A stretch of DNA of 21,398 nucleotides from JBCCRH01 sp039208045 (GTDB taxonomy: Bacteria > Bacteroidota > Bacteroidia > Chitinophagales > Saprospiraceae). The notes beneath the pieces are model-generated. The model saw only the letters and a program-made list of their open reading frames with translations. It made no database searches and was not told the DNA's origin. The stretch spans positions 1-21,398 of the forward strand of contig JBCCRH010000046.1 in the NCBI GenBank assembly GCA_039208045.1. The letters run 5' to 3'. Below, in pieces: positions 1-7,224 of this stretch. How positions within the stretch are numbered: the first letter of the stretch is position 1; the number at the start of each line of letters is the position of its first letter. A program made the position numbers and the translations under genes.

Positions 1-615
1 CGTACGATCAAATCGGCTATGCTGTACTAATAGATTCTCCACACTAATCACAGACATGCCCTGTCGGTAATTGTTGTCACAAAGCACATTTTTGATGCGG
101 ATATCTTTACAGTAGCCCACTCCAAATTCGTGACTACCGCCAATAAAAATACCATCGCCACCACTATCCTTAAAGGTCAGCCCTTCAATCGATACATTTT
201 CGCAATCCCACAAGGCCAAGCAATGCCGCCACTCACTCCACGCAATAGTATCGTATTCCGCCTTGTTCATCTGAAAGCTCACACTGTAGCCTTCTAGCAC
301 GATATTCTTGCCACCTACCAAGCGGATTAAATTAGCGTTCTGATCATCAAAGGCCCCTGGCAAAGCTCGCAAGACCACATCCCGTTCAAAGAAAATAGAC
401 TTGTCCTCCAGCCCAAAAAAAACAGTAGGCTCTAGCCACCAATCTTCGGCCTGTAAGTCCACAATAATAGTGTCAAAATCCGATTCAATAGCTGCTCGAA
501 AAGCAGCAGTTGCATTGGAGGGATCATAACCAAAGTCAGAAGCCTTGGTGGTAGTAGCTTGCGCAAATGGAGCCACAAACAATAGGAATAGTAATAAGGA
601 GAGTAAGCGTTGCAT
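1..615 (-). CDS. Secreted right-handed beta-helix protein, 3' end beyond the window
   Basis: The minus strand reads open from ATG at 615-613 to the left edge: 205 codons with no stop, so the C-terminus is missing. The first 20 residues (MQRLLSLLLFLLFVAPFAQA) form a signal peptide with an AQA cleavage site, so the product is exported. What follows resembles the start of a pectate-lyase-like beta helix: an N-terminal segment that pairs a period of time or space with DTIIVDL, then short strand-like repeats such as NIVLEGYSV, NVSIEGLTF with DSGGDGIFIGG, and DIRIKNVLCDNN, about 20-25 residues apart. The DSGGDGI stretch is typical of parallel beta-helix proteins (families Beta_helix and Pectate_lyase_3), which often bind or cleave polysaccharides. 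No catalytic residues can be assigned from the visible part. The stop-side neighbour is unknown; the acetyltransferase gene upstream ends 18 bp before this start, so the two may be cotranscribed. Confidence 0.85.
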   Translation of the reverse strand, partial: MQRLLSLLLFLLFVAPFAQATTTKASDFGYDPSNATAAFRAAIESDFDTIIVDLQAEDWWLEPTVFFGLEDKSIFFERDVVLRALPGAFDDQNANLIRLVGGKNIVLEGYSVSFQMNKAEYDTIAWSEWRHCLALWDCENVSIEGLTFKDSGGDGIFIGGSHEFGVGYCKDIRIKNVLCDNNYRQGMSVISVENLLVQHSRFDRT

Positions 616-633
616 CAGATATGGGTTGATTGT

Positions 634-1155
634 TTATAATTCTAATTCATATAGCCATAAGTCGTCGGGGTCATTAGGCAATCGAATCAATTCTTTTTGG
701 CGTAAGCCCAATTTTTCGAGCAAGCGCATCGAAGCCCCATTTTCCGGTAAGGTAATGGCCTTGATCACGCGGACACCCCACACGTCTTGAGCCGTTTGTA
801 GCACCTTCTGGCTTGCCTCAAACGCATAGCCCTGCCCCTCAAATTCGGGCAAAAGTGCAAAACCAATATCCACCCCCTCCAAGCCTTCGCGGTCGTACAG
901 CCCTACGCTCCCCATTTTCGCTCCATCTGCCTGGCGGATGATCGTAAAGTTACTAAAGCCCAGGCGCTCCAACTGCGGTAGCATCCGTTCTCGAATATAC
1001 GCTTTGGCAGCCTCTAAATCATACACCTTCCGGTCTCCAATAAATTGCAACCACTTGGGGCTATTGAGTAGTGCTAGCACCATCGCTGCATCCTGCTCAT
1101 CAGTAGGTCGCAGGAGCAAGCGTGGAGTTGTTAAGGTTTGTGATTGCTTTTGCAT
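634..1155 (-). CDS. GNAT-family N-acetyltransferase (RimJ/RimL type)
   Basis: A 173-residue protein of the usual length for Acetyltransf_3 GNAT enzymes, which move an acetyl group from acetyl-CoA to an amine on a protein or small molecule. It opens with TTPRLLLRPTDEQDA, the typical first strand of the RimJ/RimL group. The middle contains MGSVGLYDREGLEGVDIGFAL, followed by the acetyl-CoA-binding motif A region PEFEGQGYAFEAS (R/Q-x-x-G-x-G/A type), and the C-terminus has NGASMRLLEKLGL, the standard motif B. There is no signal peptide, so it is cytoplasmic. The ATG at 1155 is supported by AAGGA about 8 bases upstream, one of the few clear ribosome sites here. The substrate cannot be inferred. 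It sits between a membrane protein gene (43 bp upstream) and the beta-helix gene (18 bp downstream), all on the minus strand. Confidence 0.9.
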   Translation of the reverse strand: MQKQSQTLTTPRLLLRPTDEQDAAMVLALLNSPKWLQFIGDRKVYDLEAAKAYIRERMLPQLERLGFSNFTIIRQADGAKMGSVGLYDREGLEGVDIGFALLPEFEGQGYAFEASQKVLQTAQDVWGVRVIKAITLPENGASMRLLEKLGLRQKELIRLPNDPDDLWLYELEL

Positions 1156-1198
1156 ATGCTATCCTTTTCTAGGTAGGCCCCTACAGGGAGCTAGGCTA

Positions 1199-1759
1199 TC
1201 ATCTTTGCTGCATACCGTAAATATCATACCACCTTACGGCCCAAGCTAAGGGCAACTTCAATAAAAATACGGTAAGTAAAAATTGTAATGTAGCTTCTAG
1301 TTCAAAAATAGGAAGTTGTAAGAGAAAAATACCAGTTACAGCGAGGAATCCTCCTGTAATAACCTGTCTGCTTCCTGACTTTATGTTGTTGACAATGACT
1401 GACGCTATTAGAATGTATGCCGATAGCACTATAATTTCCATCCAATTTGTTTGAAATACCAGTGTTAAGAGCGTCGGCTGAAGTAGATGCAGCAAGAGAA
1501 AGCCTCTTCTTTTTTTACTACTTGATGCATAATAAATGGAAGTAGAATAGGAGAAATTAGCTACCACACCACCAACCAGATCATAGGTAAGTATTCCAAG
1601 TAATAGTTTTTGCCATAAGGCCATCCCTTCAGAGCCGAGTATAATCAGAGTGGCGGTTGATACAATGGCCAGTCCGTGCGCGAGTAATATATCACGTAAT
1701 TGAGCCTTTTCTCCATGAACTTCGTGAAGCAATTTAGGAACGTTGATTGTGTTTTCCAT
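1199..1759 (-). CDS. Small multi-pass membrane protein, function unknown
   Basis: About 186 residues from MENTINVPKLLHEVHGEKAQ. The frame is open to an upstream ATG at 1786, but that ATG lies inside the terminal inverted repeat of the 1776-1956 element, so the second ATG at 1759 is the better start. After a polar N-terminus of about 25 residues there are roughly five hydrophobic segments (LLAHGLAIVSTATLIIL, LLLGILTYDLVGGVVA, LLHLLQPTLLTLVF, IIVLSAYILIASVIV, VITGGFLAVTGIFLLQLP), with a basic loop SSSKKRRG between the second and third. I recognise no catalytic motif and cannot name the family. It may be cotranscribed with the acetyltransferase, 43 bp downstream. Confidence 0.75.
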   Translation of the reverse strand: MENTINVPKLLHEVHGEKAQLRDILLAHGLAIVSTATLIILGSEGMALWQKLLLGILTYDLVGGVVANFSYSTSIYYASSSKKRRGFLLLHLLQPTLLTLVFQTNWMEIIVLSAYILIASVIVNNIKSGSRQVITGGFLAVTGIFLLQLPIFELEATLQFLLTVFLLKLPLAWAVRWYDIYGMQQR

Positions 1760-1775
1760 AATAAAATTAGTTTTA

Positions 1776-1956
1776 GTAACAGTCAAAGAATAACTTCTCG
1801 ATTTGTGGCTGGCTCTTTTGCCCTAATACTGCGTTAGTGCACTTTTTGCCACTGGCAAAAGCTTACTCAGGATGCTAAGGCATCGCCTGCGTTTTTCGCC
1901 TTGTCTTAGAGCAAAATCCCCTTGCCAAAATGCGGAACTTATTCTTTGGCTGTTAC
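1776..1956. repeat. MITE-like element with 18-bp terminal inverted repeats
   Basis: The ends are GTAACAGTCAAAGAATAA (1776-1793) and its near-perfect inverse TTATTCTTTGGCTGTTAC (1939-1956), 17 of 18 matching, extendable by one base on each side. The inverted similarity continues inwards imperfectly, so the element could fold as one long hairpin. The 181-bp interior has no open frame. It begins inside the extended N-terminus of the membrane-protein gene, as if it inserted close to that gene's start. No transposase is present, so any movement would have to be in trans. The call rests on structure alone; a copy elsewhere in the genome would confirm it. Confidence 0.55.
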
Positions 1957-1994
1957 TCAGCGTTAATGAAATTAAATTGTTGAGCTGTAGTTGA

Positions 1995-2037
1995 CCACGC
2001 GGTTCGCCTCAGGCGAACACTGAGCGTGGGCCAAGCT
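1995..2037. repeat. Intergenic palindromic repeat, copy A (tip TTCGCCT/AGGCGAA)
   Basis: An outer perfect stem CCACGC (1995-2000) / GCGTGG (2024-2029) encloses a perfect inner stem TTCGCCT (2003-2009) / AGGCGAA (2011-2017) with a one-base loop, followed by GCCAAGCT. The same outer frame, CCACGCGG ... GGGCCAAGCT, recurs at 6928-6965 and, degenerate, at 7078-7120 with different tips. It lies in the 334-bp gap between the membrane protein gene and the TPR/AraC regulator; the rest of that gap holds the MITE-like element and nothing else I can identify. Confidence 0.6.
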
Positions 2038-2123
2038 GCTATTACTAGCTCATTTATGGGTAAGATCGATTAGAATGCAAGGGGAATCGTTCCGATTTAT
2101 AAATTGATTCTTTCTGGTAGGAA

Positions 2124-3938
2124 TCAAGACTTTTTAGCCGCTTTTATCCAGGCTTTAGGGGTCATGCCAGTCTGTTTCTTGAAGAAGGTATTAAATACGG
2201 ACTTCGAATTGAAGCCACTCTCGTAGGCGAGTCCGAGCAAGGAGAGGTGCTGGTATTGGGGATTCAGGGCGTTCTGCTGGAAATCTTTTAGCCGATAGCT
2301 ATTCACATAATCGCTGAAATTTTTTCCGATCTGGGCGTTCAGCAACCAAGATAGTTTATTTGGATGCAGATCGAGCATCTCAGCCAGGGATCGCAGCGTC
2401 AGTGAAGGATCGGTAAAGACTTGATCGCTTTCCATCCGAGTGCTTAGCGCTTTGGCAAAGTAGGCTACTTCTTCGGGGGGAAGCACAGTCGGCTTCTTAC
2501 TTCTGGATGCCTTGACCTGTTGATCGGCGATCGAATTTTCATAGAAGCTTTCCTTAATCAAAGCCTTATATTCCGCCCGATCCCGTAAAGGTGCTAGGAA
2601 GGGATCGGTTTTGAAATTGACAACCTGTCCCATATTCGCTTTTACCTTTTGGCTAAGGCGTTCAAGAGCGGTTTCGCTTGATCCAGCATACAATCGTAAA
2701 TAGATGCTCCAGGGATAGAGCAAGGGAGAAGGAAATGATTCAATTTCCTCGATCAAGCTTTTCGTGGATTGCTGGGATGGGGCTTGCTCATGAAAATGTG
2801 CATATAGATTGTTTGACAGCCTAACCAACAAAGGACTGATCTCCTCTTTTTCTAAAAAGGCTTTCAACTCATCCTTTTCCTTGAGCTGGATCAGCGACAA
2901 GCAATATAGGTGGTGGAAGAGTTCGAAGTGCGGATCAAGTTGGAGCCCCTTTAAGATGAAGTTGTTTGCCGCTTTGAAGTCGCCACTAAAGTAGTACAAA
3001 GTAGATCGTGTGAAATGCGCGTTAACTGAAAGCGGATTGAAGTCGAGTGCCTTCTGATTTAGCTCGATGGCTGTTTTGAAATCTCCCAGCGAGCGATTGA
3101 TTTCGGCCATAAAATCCAGGGTATCTGGATCCTGAGGATAGAGGGCATGCCCTTCTTGCAGATGTTGGTACGCCTGCCGGTAGTTCCAAGCTCCCCAAAA
3201 CTGGTACGCAGCCAGTGCGAAGTGGCTGTTTACGGAATGCTTGCCGAGCTTCTTGCCGTCCGTAAAATAACGCTCTGCAAACTGGAAGGCTTTGCTGCGT
3301 TCGATGTGTCCCCAAGAGCCAAGCAGGCTGTAACACAACCCAATACTGAAATAGGGTTGCTCATAATCTGGCGCGATTTCAATGCTTTTGATAAAGTAGC
3401 CGATGGCCTTTTCGATGTCAGGTAGGGTCCACTTGAAAAAGTGATATCTTCCTTTCAGGTTCAGTTCATAAGATTCGATGCTAGTCGTTCGGGGGGCAAC
3501 TAGGTGGTTTTGGATATCAAGGTGCCCAACGTTTTCGCGAATCTTGTCGGCAATAAGGAGGCTAATCTCATCCTGAAGCGCGAAGATGTCGTTCAATTCT
3601 CTAGTGAAGTTCTCCGACCAAAAGTGCGTGCCGTCTGTCACATTAATCAGTTGGGAAGTGATACGCACCTTACTTTTGGCTTTCCGTACGCTTCCTTCAA
3701 GGATGAGATTTACCCCCAGCTTATTTCCAATAACACGGATGTCTTCGTTTTTACCTTTAAAGGCAAACGAAGAAGTTCGGGCGATCACCTTCAAGTCCTG
3801 AATGCTAGTAAGGGCATTGATGATCTCTTCGGTAATTCCATCACTGAAATACTCGTTATTGGGATCAGTACTCATATTGACAAAAGGGAGTACTGCAATG
3901 GACTTCTCATTAGTTGTTGGGGAATAGTTCTCTTTCAT
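2124..3938 (-). CDS. TolB-N-like / TPR / AraC-type transcriptional regulator
   Basis: A 604-residue protein with three parts. Residues about 13-145 (SIAVLPFVNMS, YFSDGITEEIINAL, GVNLILEGSVRK, GTHFWSENF) match the TolB-N/FlgO-like domain usually found between a DNA-binding or cyclase domain and TPRs. Residues about 150-460 are TPR-like helical repeats, including YEQPYFSIGLCYSLLG and NPLSVNAHFTRSTLYYFSGD. Residues about 500-604 are an AraC HTH domain, with LTLRSLAEMLDLHPNKLSWLL as the first HTH and SLLGLAYESGFNSKSVFNTF then GMTPKAW as the second. There is no signal peptide or membrane segment, so it is probably a cytoplasmic DNA-binding regulator whose TPRs bind a partner. The start overlaps the end of the serine-hydrolase gene by 29 bp in another frame, which suggests translational coupling. 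In many relatives the TolB-N/TPR unit follows an N-terminal effector; here the effector is C-terminal. Its targets are unknown. Confidence 0.85.
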   Translation of the reverse strand: MKENYSPTTNEKSIAVLPFVNMSTDPNNEYFSDGITEEIINALTSIQDLKVIARTSSFAFKGKNEDIRVIGNKLGVNLILEGSVRKAKSKVRITSQLINVTDGTHFWSENFTRELNDIFALQDEISLLIADKIRENVGHLDIQNHLVAPRTTSIESYELNLKGRYHFFKWTLPDIEKAIGYFIKSIEIAPDYEQPYFSIGLCYSLLGSWGHIERSKAFQFAERYFTDGKKLGKHSVNSHFALAAYQFWGAWNYRQAYQHLQEGHALYPQDPDTLDFMAEINRSLGDFKTAIELNQKALDFNPLSVNAHFTRSTLYYFSGDFKAANNFILKGLQLDPHFELFHHLYCLSLIQLKEKDELKAFLEKEEISPLLVRLSNNLYAHFHEQAPSQQSTKSLIEEIESFPSPLLYPWSIYLRLYAGSSETALERLSQKVKANMGQVVNFKTDPFLAPLRDRAEYKALIKESFYENSIADQQVKASRSKKPTVLPPEEVAYFAKALSTRMESDQVFTDPSLTLRSLAEMLDLHPNKLSWLLNAQIGKNFSDYVNSYRLKDFQQNALNPQYQHLSLLGLAYESGFNSKSVFNTFFKKQTGMTPKAWIKAAKKS

Positions 3939-5610
3939 CTATTTTTCTGAAAAACTGATTTCTAGACCGATACTGCCACACCGAAAAACCATTTATTTTG
4001 CCGTTTGCATCCCGCTGAAACTCCACACTATTGGCATACCATTTTGAAGCTACAAAATCGTCATCCCAAGCAGGGGTCAGCTCTATTTCACCATTGTGCA
4101 ACTGCCATAATTTTAGCGTTCCCTCCTCTGCTTTTACCTGATACCAAGTATTGAGCTCAGAACTAAAATAAGTTCCAGCGTATTCCTGTGCATATTTACT
4201 ATTAAAAATAGAAATATCTCCCAATTTAGGGCAAATCATATCATTATACACCATATGAGTCACCTTAGCTTGTTCGTCTTTGTGGAAGGTCATCGTTCGG
4301 TTCCCATAAGCTTTGATGAGGAGTACCGTATCTGCAATAGCTGTCATGGGGAATTTATCTTCATTGGTAGCCTGTGTGAAAAGCTGATCGCCCTCTACCG
4401 TTAGGTGCACATACCAAGCGGGCCCCAACTTGTAGGTGCCAGCATAAGAGTCGAGTACGCTTTTGGGTAAGCTCACTGCTTTAGTATCCTCCACTGCTGC
4501 ATCCTCCGATTTGGATGCCTCTTTCGGTACATAATAAGTGGCTATTTCACGAGCTATTCGGAAGGCACTCTGATCATTGTTATTCAATACCACAACAGAT
4601 AAGCCATAAGCAGGTAGCAGCACAAGGTAGGTTCTGAAAGAAGCCCAAGAGCCTGAATGCGAAATCCAGTCGGTACCTCTAAAGGTGCTCATACTGAGGC
4701 CATAGGCATAGTTGTTTTCTTCTCCATTGTTGAATTGATCGGTCTGGAACAGCCGTTCCACCACAGCTTTAGAGTCGGCAGGCGGATTGAGCAAGTGCAT
4801 AACCCAACGGGCAAGGTCGTTGGTCGTAGAAAATAAAGAACTCGATCCTAAGGCAGTCAGATTATTGGAAGTTCGTTGGTATTGCTCTTGATTATTTAAG
4901 TAATAGCTGGTTGCTCTATTTTTGATCACCTCGTTGTGGTTATCCAAAAATAGGGTGCTATGCATGCCAAGGGGCTGAAAGATATGCTGATTCGTCCACG
5001 CTCGGAAAGACTGTCCAGTTACTCTTTGTATCATTTCTACCAAAACATTGTAGCCGGTATTAGAATAGCTGTATTCTGAACCCGGTACAAAGTTAAGGTC
5101 TTCCTGCGCATAAGCCATTCGTAAAATCTGTTCAAAGGAAATCACATCTTCAAAGCCCCAGCCTGCTAGACTTAGCACACCAGGCCAATCTCGTAGCCCA
5201 CTGGTGTGATGCACCAAATGCCGTACGGTAATTTTATGTTCAAAAGCCGGAAATTCGGGAATGATCTCCCGCACCTCAGTATCCTCGGACAATTTACCCT
5301 GTTCAATGAGTAGGGAAGCAGCATAACCCGCAAACTGCTTGGAGACGGAAGCGAGGTCAAAGACAGTATTTGGCGTGATGGGTAACTCATAATCCAAATT
5401 GGCCATACCATAGCCTTTATTGAGTATCACCTTCTGGTCTTTCACTACTAATACAGCAGCACCCGGCCCCACGCGCTCCTGAACATCAAGAAATAGGGAA
5501 TCCACTCTTTGTTGTAAAACTTCCGGTGTGATTTGGGCCTGTATCTGTATCGCAAGATTTAGCAGGAAGAAGCATTGAACTAAGGCAACAATGGTAAAAC
5601 GTTTTTTCAT
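3910..5610 (-). CDS. Secreted serine hydrolase, class C beta-lactamase-like
   Basis: A 566-residue protein with a signal peptide (MKKRFTIVALVQCFFLLNLA..., likely cleaved after IQAQ, about residue 26). The beta-lactamase/PBP-like fold follows, with all three motifs: SVSK at 88-91 (nucleophile Ser88 and Lys91), YSN at 182-184, and HSG at 318-320 in place of KTG. HSG is usual in the esterase, D-aminopeptidase and DD-peptidase members of the family, so activity as a true beta-lactamase is not implied. Residues about 390-560 form C-terminal beta-rich domains (SYAGTYKLGPAWYVHL, EYAGTYFSSELNTWYQV) of the kind often attached to periplasmic members. It is 56 bp downstream of the hxlR-type gene and overlaps the next gene by 29 bp, so the three probably form an operon. 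The natural substrate is not evident. Confidence 0.9.
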   Translation of the reverse strand: MKKRFTIVALVQCFFLLNLAIQIQAQITPEVLQQRVDSLFLDVQERVGPGAAVLVVKDQKVILNKGYGMANLDYELPITPNTVFDLASVSKQFAGYAASLLIEQGKLSEDTEVREIIPEFPAFEHKITVRHLVHHTSGLRDWPGVLSLAGWGFEDVISFEQILRMAYAQEDLNFVPGSEYSYSNTGYNVLVEMIQRVTGQSFRAWTNQHIFQPLGMHSTLFLDNHNEVIKNRATSYYLNNQEQYQRTSNNLTALGSSSLFSTTNDLARWVMHLLNPPADSKAVVERLFQTDQFNNGEENNYAYGLSMSTFRGTDWISHSGSWASFRTYLVLLPAYGLSVVVLNNNDQSAFRIAREIATYYVPKEASKSEDAAVEDTKAVSLPKSVLDSYAGTYKLGPAWYVHLTVEGDQLFTQATNEDKFPMTAIADTVLLIKAYGNRTMTFHKDEQAKVTHMVYNDMICPKLGDISIFNSKYAQEYAGTYFSSELNTWYQVKAEEGTLKLWQLHNGEIELTPAWDDDFVASKWYANSVEFQRDANGKINGFSVWQYRSRNQFFRKIDERELFPNN

Positions 5611-5666
5611 AATTATCCATTTAAAGGGTTTATCTCCAAAGACCTTAAAATGGGTAAGGAGTTGCT

Positions 5667-6071
5667 TTACTCCAATCGAGCGGCAATAGTTTCAATGACA
5701 AGCTCTCTATGCTTCGTTGCTTTTTCAACGAATGCTTCCGTTACCGCCAAGCCCTCGTGATGCTTAGCCGACCATAAAATGATTTCCACTAATACTGGAA
5801 TAAGGTCCTTCCCTTTTTGCGTAAGCGAGTATACTTTCTGCGTTTTCAGCTTCTCATACACCTTAGAGGTAACCAACCCAGCCTGTTCCAGCTTTTTCAG
5901 TCGGTCAGATAAGATATTCGTAGCAATGCCTTCCTTTGATTGTAGGAACTCCTTATAAAACCGTTTGCCATCAAATATCAAGTCGCGGATGACCAGCAAG
6001 CTCCACTTGTCACCCAGAAAATCAAGGGCAAAACTAATCGGACAATCAGAGCGGGGAATGTTTTTTTTCAT
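5667..6071 (-). CDS. HxlR-family transcriptional regulator
   Basis: A 134-residue winged-helix protein with the full HxlR signature: CPISFALDFLGDKWSLLVIRD at about residues 10-30 with its conserved Cys, then FYKEFLQSKEGIATNILSDRLKKLE as the recognition region, and YSLTQKGKDLIPVL as the wing and last helix. Members bind as dimers to short palindromes and often sense reactive electrophiles or oxidants through the N-terminal Cys. The ATG at 6071 lies 5 bp from a 15-bp palindrome (6077-6091) that would cover its ribosome site, and a second copy lies at 6114-6128, so autoregulation and control of the divergent gene are likely. The serine hydrolase gene follows 56 bp downstream on the same strand. 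Confidence 0.93.
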   Translation of the reverse strand: MKKNIPRSDCPISFALDFLGDKWSLLVIRDLIFDGKRFYKEFLQSKEGIATNILSDRLKKLEQAGLVTSKVYEKLKTQKVYSLTQKGKDLIPVLVEIILWSAKHHEGLAVTEAFVEKATKHRELVIETIAARLE

Positions 6072-6076
6072 ATTCG

Positions 6077-6129
6077 CTTGCTTTCTGCAAGTGAGTGTTT
6101 TAAATTTGTGTCACTTGCTTTTTGCAAGT
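6077..6129. promoter_or_regulatory. Paired palindromic operator, probable HxlR binding sites
   Basis: Two copies of one palindrome lie in the divergent region: CTTGCTTTCTGCAAG at 6077-6091 and CTTGCTTTTTGCAAG at 6114-6128, the latter extendable to ACTTGC-N5-GCAAGT (6113-6129). Arms and 5-base spacers match and the centres are 37 bp apart. Palindromes of this size placed just upstream of an HxlR-family gene are the expected operators for its dimer. The first copy abuts the hxlR-type start codon. Assignment to this protein is an inference from position. Confidence 0.7.
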
Positions 6130-6166
6130 TAATGATTTCGTAAACTAAAACAACATATACATGACG

Positions 6167-6198
6167 CAAATTGGTTTGCATCACTGCAAACCAATTTG
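6167..6198. repeat. Perfect 14-bp-stem hairpin upstream of the SnoaL-like gene
   Basis: CAAATTGGTTTGCA (6167-6180) and its exact inverse TGCAAACCAATTTG (6185-6198) are separated by a 4-base loop TCAC. There is no T-run after it, so it does not look like a simple terminator. It lies between the HxlR operators and the start at 6273 and would be in the 5' leader of that gene if transcription begins near the operators. Confidence 0.7.
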
Positions 6199-6206
6199 GT
6201 ACAGTA

Positions 6207-6260
6207 TATACTGACATTAACGTGGTATTGCCTATGGCAAACCACTTAATCGTCAGTATA
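6207..6260. repeat. Imperfect 25-bp-arm hairpin next to the SnoaL-like start codon
   Basis: The left arm (6207-6232, TATACTGACATTAACGTGG...) and right arm (6236-6260, ...ACCACTTAATCGTCAGTATA) pair along almost their whole length, with a few single-base bulges or mismatches and a 3-base loop TAT at 6233-6235. The right arm ends 12 bp before the ATG at 6273. The inner sequence GGCAAACCA echoes GCAAACCAA of the preceding hairpin, so the two may share an origin or a binding protein. Confidence 0.65.
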
Positions 6261-6272
6261 AAAAACCAAAAA

Positions 6273-6752
6273 ATGGATACACCAATCATCGCACTCGACG
6301 CCCTCAAAAGAGAAAGCTGGTCTGCACAAGAATCAAAAAATGTAGCCTTAGTTTTAGATTTTGTGCAGCACATCATGAACGATCACGACTTTGACTACGT
6401 CCTCGAAAAATTTGGCGGTGGGGCGTACATTCAGCACAACCAGAGCATGCCCAATGGCGTGGGTGGCGTAGTAGACTACATGCGAAAATTTGCCAAGCAA
6501 TTCCCCGATTTTAGTTATGATGTGAAGCATATTTACGCAGATGGCCCCTACGTCATCGTACATTCTCATGCTACCATCAGTAAGAAACACCGGGGCAATC
6601 CCAAAAAAGGCCTTAACATTAAGGACACTTGGAAAATAGAAAACGGTCAACTCGTAGAGCATTGGGATGCCATCCAACCCATCGATAGCTTTATGCGATT
6701 TTATGCCTGGATTGCAGGAGGAGGAAGTAAGAATAGGAATACCTTGTTTTAA
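6273..6752 (+). CDS. SnoaL-like / NTF2-fold protein
   Basis: A 159-residue protein from MDTPIIALDALKRESWSAQE. The frame is open to 6171, but that extension runs through two strong hairpins and gives no recognisable protein, so ATG 6273 is chosen. The fold is that of small NTF2/SnoaL-like proteins (alpha+beta cone). The segments VALVLDFVQHIMNDHDFDYVLEKFGG, YIQHNQSMPNGVGGVVDYM, YDVKHIYADGPYVIVHSHATI and KDTWKIENGQLVEHWDAIQPI are the usual landmarks, the last (IxDxWRxxdGKIxEHWDxxQ) being highly typical. Such proteins bind small hydrophobic or acidic ligands, sometimes as isomerases or cyclases; the ligand is unknown. It is cytoplasmic. It is transcribed divergently from the HxlR-type regulator and is the best candidate target of that regulator. 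Confidence 0.88.
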   Translation: MDTPIIALDALKRESWSAQESKNVALVLDFVQHIMNDHDFDYVLEKFGGGAYIQHNQSMPNGVGGVVDYMRKFAKQFPDFSYDVKHIYADGPYVIVHSHATISKKHRGNPKKGLNIKDTWKIENGQLVEHWDAIQPIDSFMRFYAWIAGGGSKNRNTLF

Positions 6753-6793
6753 AAAGAAGCTGGTTAGGGCTCAAAAAGCACATCCATCTCTAA

Positions 6794-6863
6794 GCTATTT
6801 CTAACCATACCAGAGTATTTATTTGAGGCAATGCCGTACGTACTAATTAAGGTCAGAAATAGC
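6794..6863. repeat. Short inverted repeat downstream of the SnoaL-like gene
   Basis: GCTATTTCTAACC (6794-6806) and GGTCAGAAATAGC (6851-6863) are inverse with 12 of 13 matching, separated by 44 bp that includes CGTACGTAC. It may be the remnant of another small element or a distal terminator. No open frame is present. Confidence 0.4.
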
Positions 6864-6897
6864 GCTTTCCGAGTGTTGGTTGCTGCACGAAAGCTTG

Positions 6898-7048
6898 CTA
6901 GTATCGTGTAACAAAAAGAAGTTAGGGCCACGCGGATTACAAATCCACTCAGCGCGGGCCAAGCTTTAAAGAAAAAAGCCTAGCACGCGCTTAGCGGATT
7001 TGCAATCCGCTATGGGGTATTAAATAAGCTTTTGTTACAGGGTACTAG
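6898..7048. repeat. MITE-like element, tandem copy 1
   Basis: A 151-bp element bounded by the inverted ends CTAGTATCGTGTAACAAAAAG (6898-6918) and CTTTTGTTACAGGGTACTAG (7029-7048), which match at about 17 positions of 20. Inside is the palindromic frame CCACGCGG ... GCGCGGGCCAAGCT (6928-6965) with tip GGATT-ACA-AATCC, then AAAAAAGCCTAGCAC, then a second perfect hairpin AGCGGATT-TGC-AATCCGCT (6993-7011). There is no coding sequence. It shares its last four bases CTAG with the start of a related copy. Confidence 0.6.
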
Positions 7049-7209
7049 TATTGTGTAATAAAAGTAAGTTTTAAGGGCTACGCGGTTTGCCTAAGGCGGG
7101 CACCGAGCATGATCCAAGCTTCAAGTAAAAAAGCCTAGCACCCACCCACCCCGATAGCTATACGGGGAATCCGCTGTAGGATATTTAAGTTTACTGGTGT
7201 TGCAGTGTA
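7045..7209. repeat. MITE-like element, tandem copy 2
   Basis: A diverged relative of the preceding element in direct orientation. The left end CTAGTATTGTGTAATAAAAG (7045-7064) matches the first copy closely. The right end CTGGTGTTGCAGTGTA (7194-7209) matches the first copy's right end at 12 of 16. The interior order is the same: frame CTACGCGG ... GATCCAAGCT (7078-7120) with tip GTTTGCCT/AGGCGGGC, then AAAAAAGCCTAGCAC, then a different second tip CCCCG-ATAGCTATA-CGGGG (7149-7167), then AATCCGCT. Confidence 0.5.
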
Positions 7210-7224
7210 TTAAGTTCTTAACTA

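Noticed and set aside
938..1249. A 103-codon plus-strand frame opposite the acetyltransferase
   Set aside because: It crosses the start of a well-supported GNAT gene and has no recognisable features.
2104..2127. TTGATTC/GAATCAA as a rho-independent terminator of the regulator gene
   Set aside because: The stem is only 7 bp with a 10-base loop, overlaps the stop codon and is not followed by a T-run in the direction of transcription.
3022..3336. A 104-codon frame inside the TPR/AraC regulator gene on the same strand
   Set aside because: It is an alternative phase of the TPR region; the main frame has intact domains on both sides, so no frameshift is indicated.
6171..6272. N-terminal extension of the SnoaL-like gene
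   Set aside because: The extension translates two strong hairpins, has no similarity to the family, and ATG 6273 gives the usual length.
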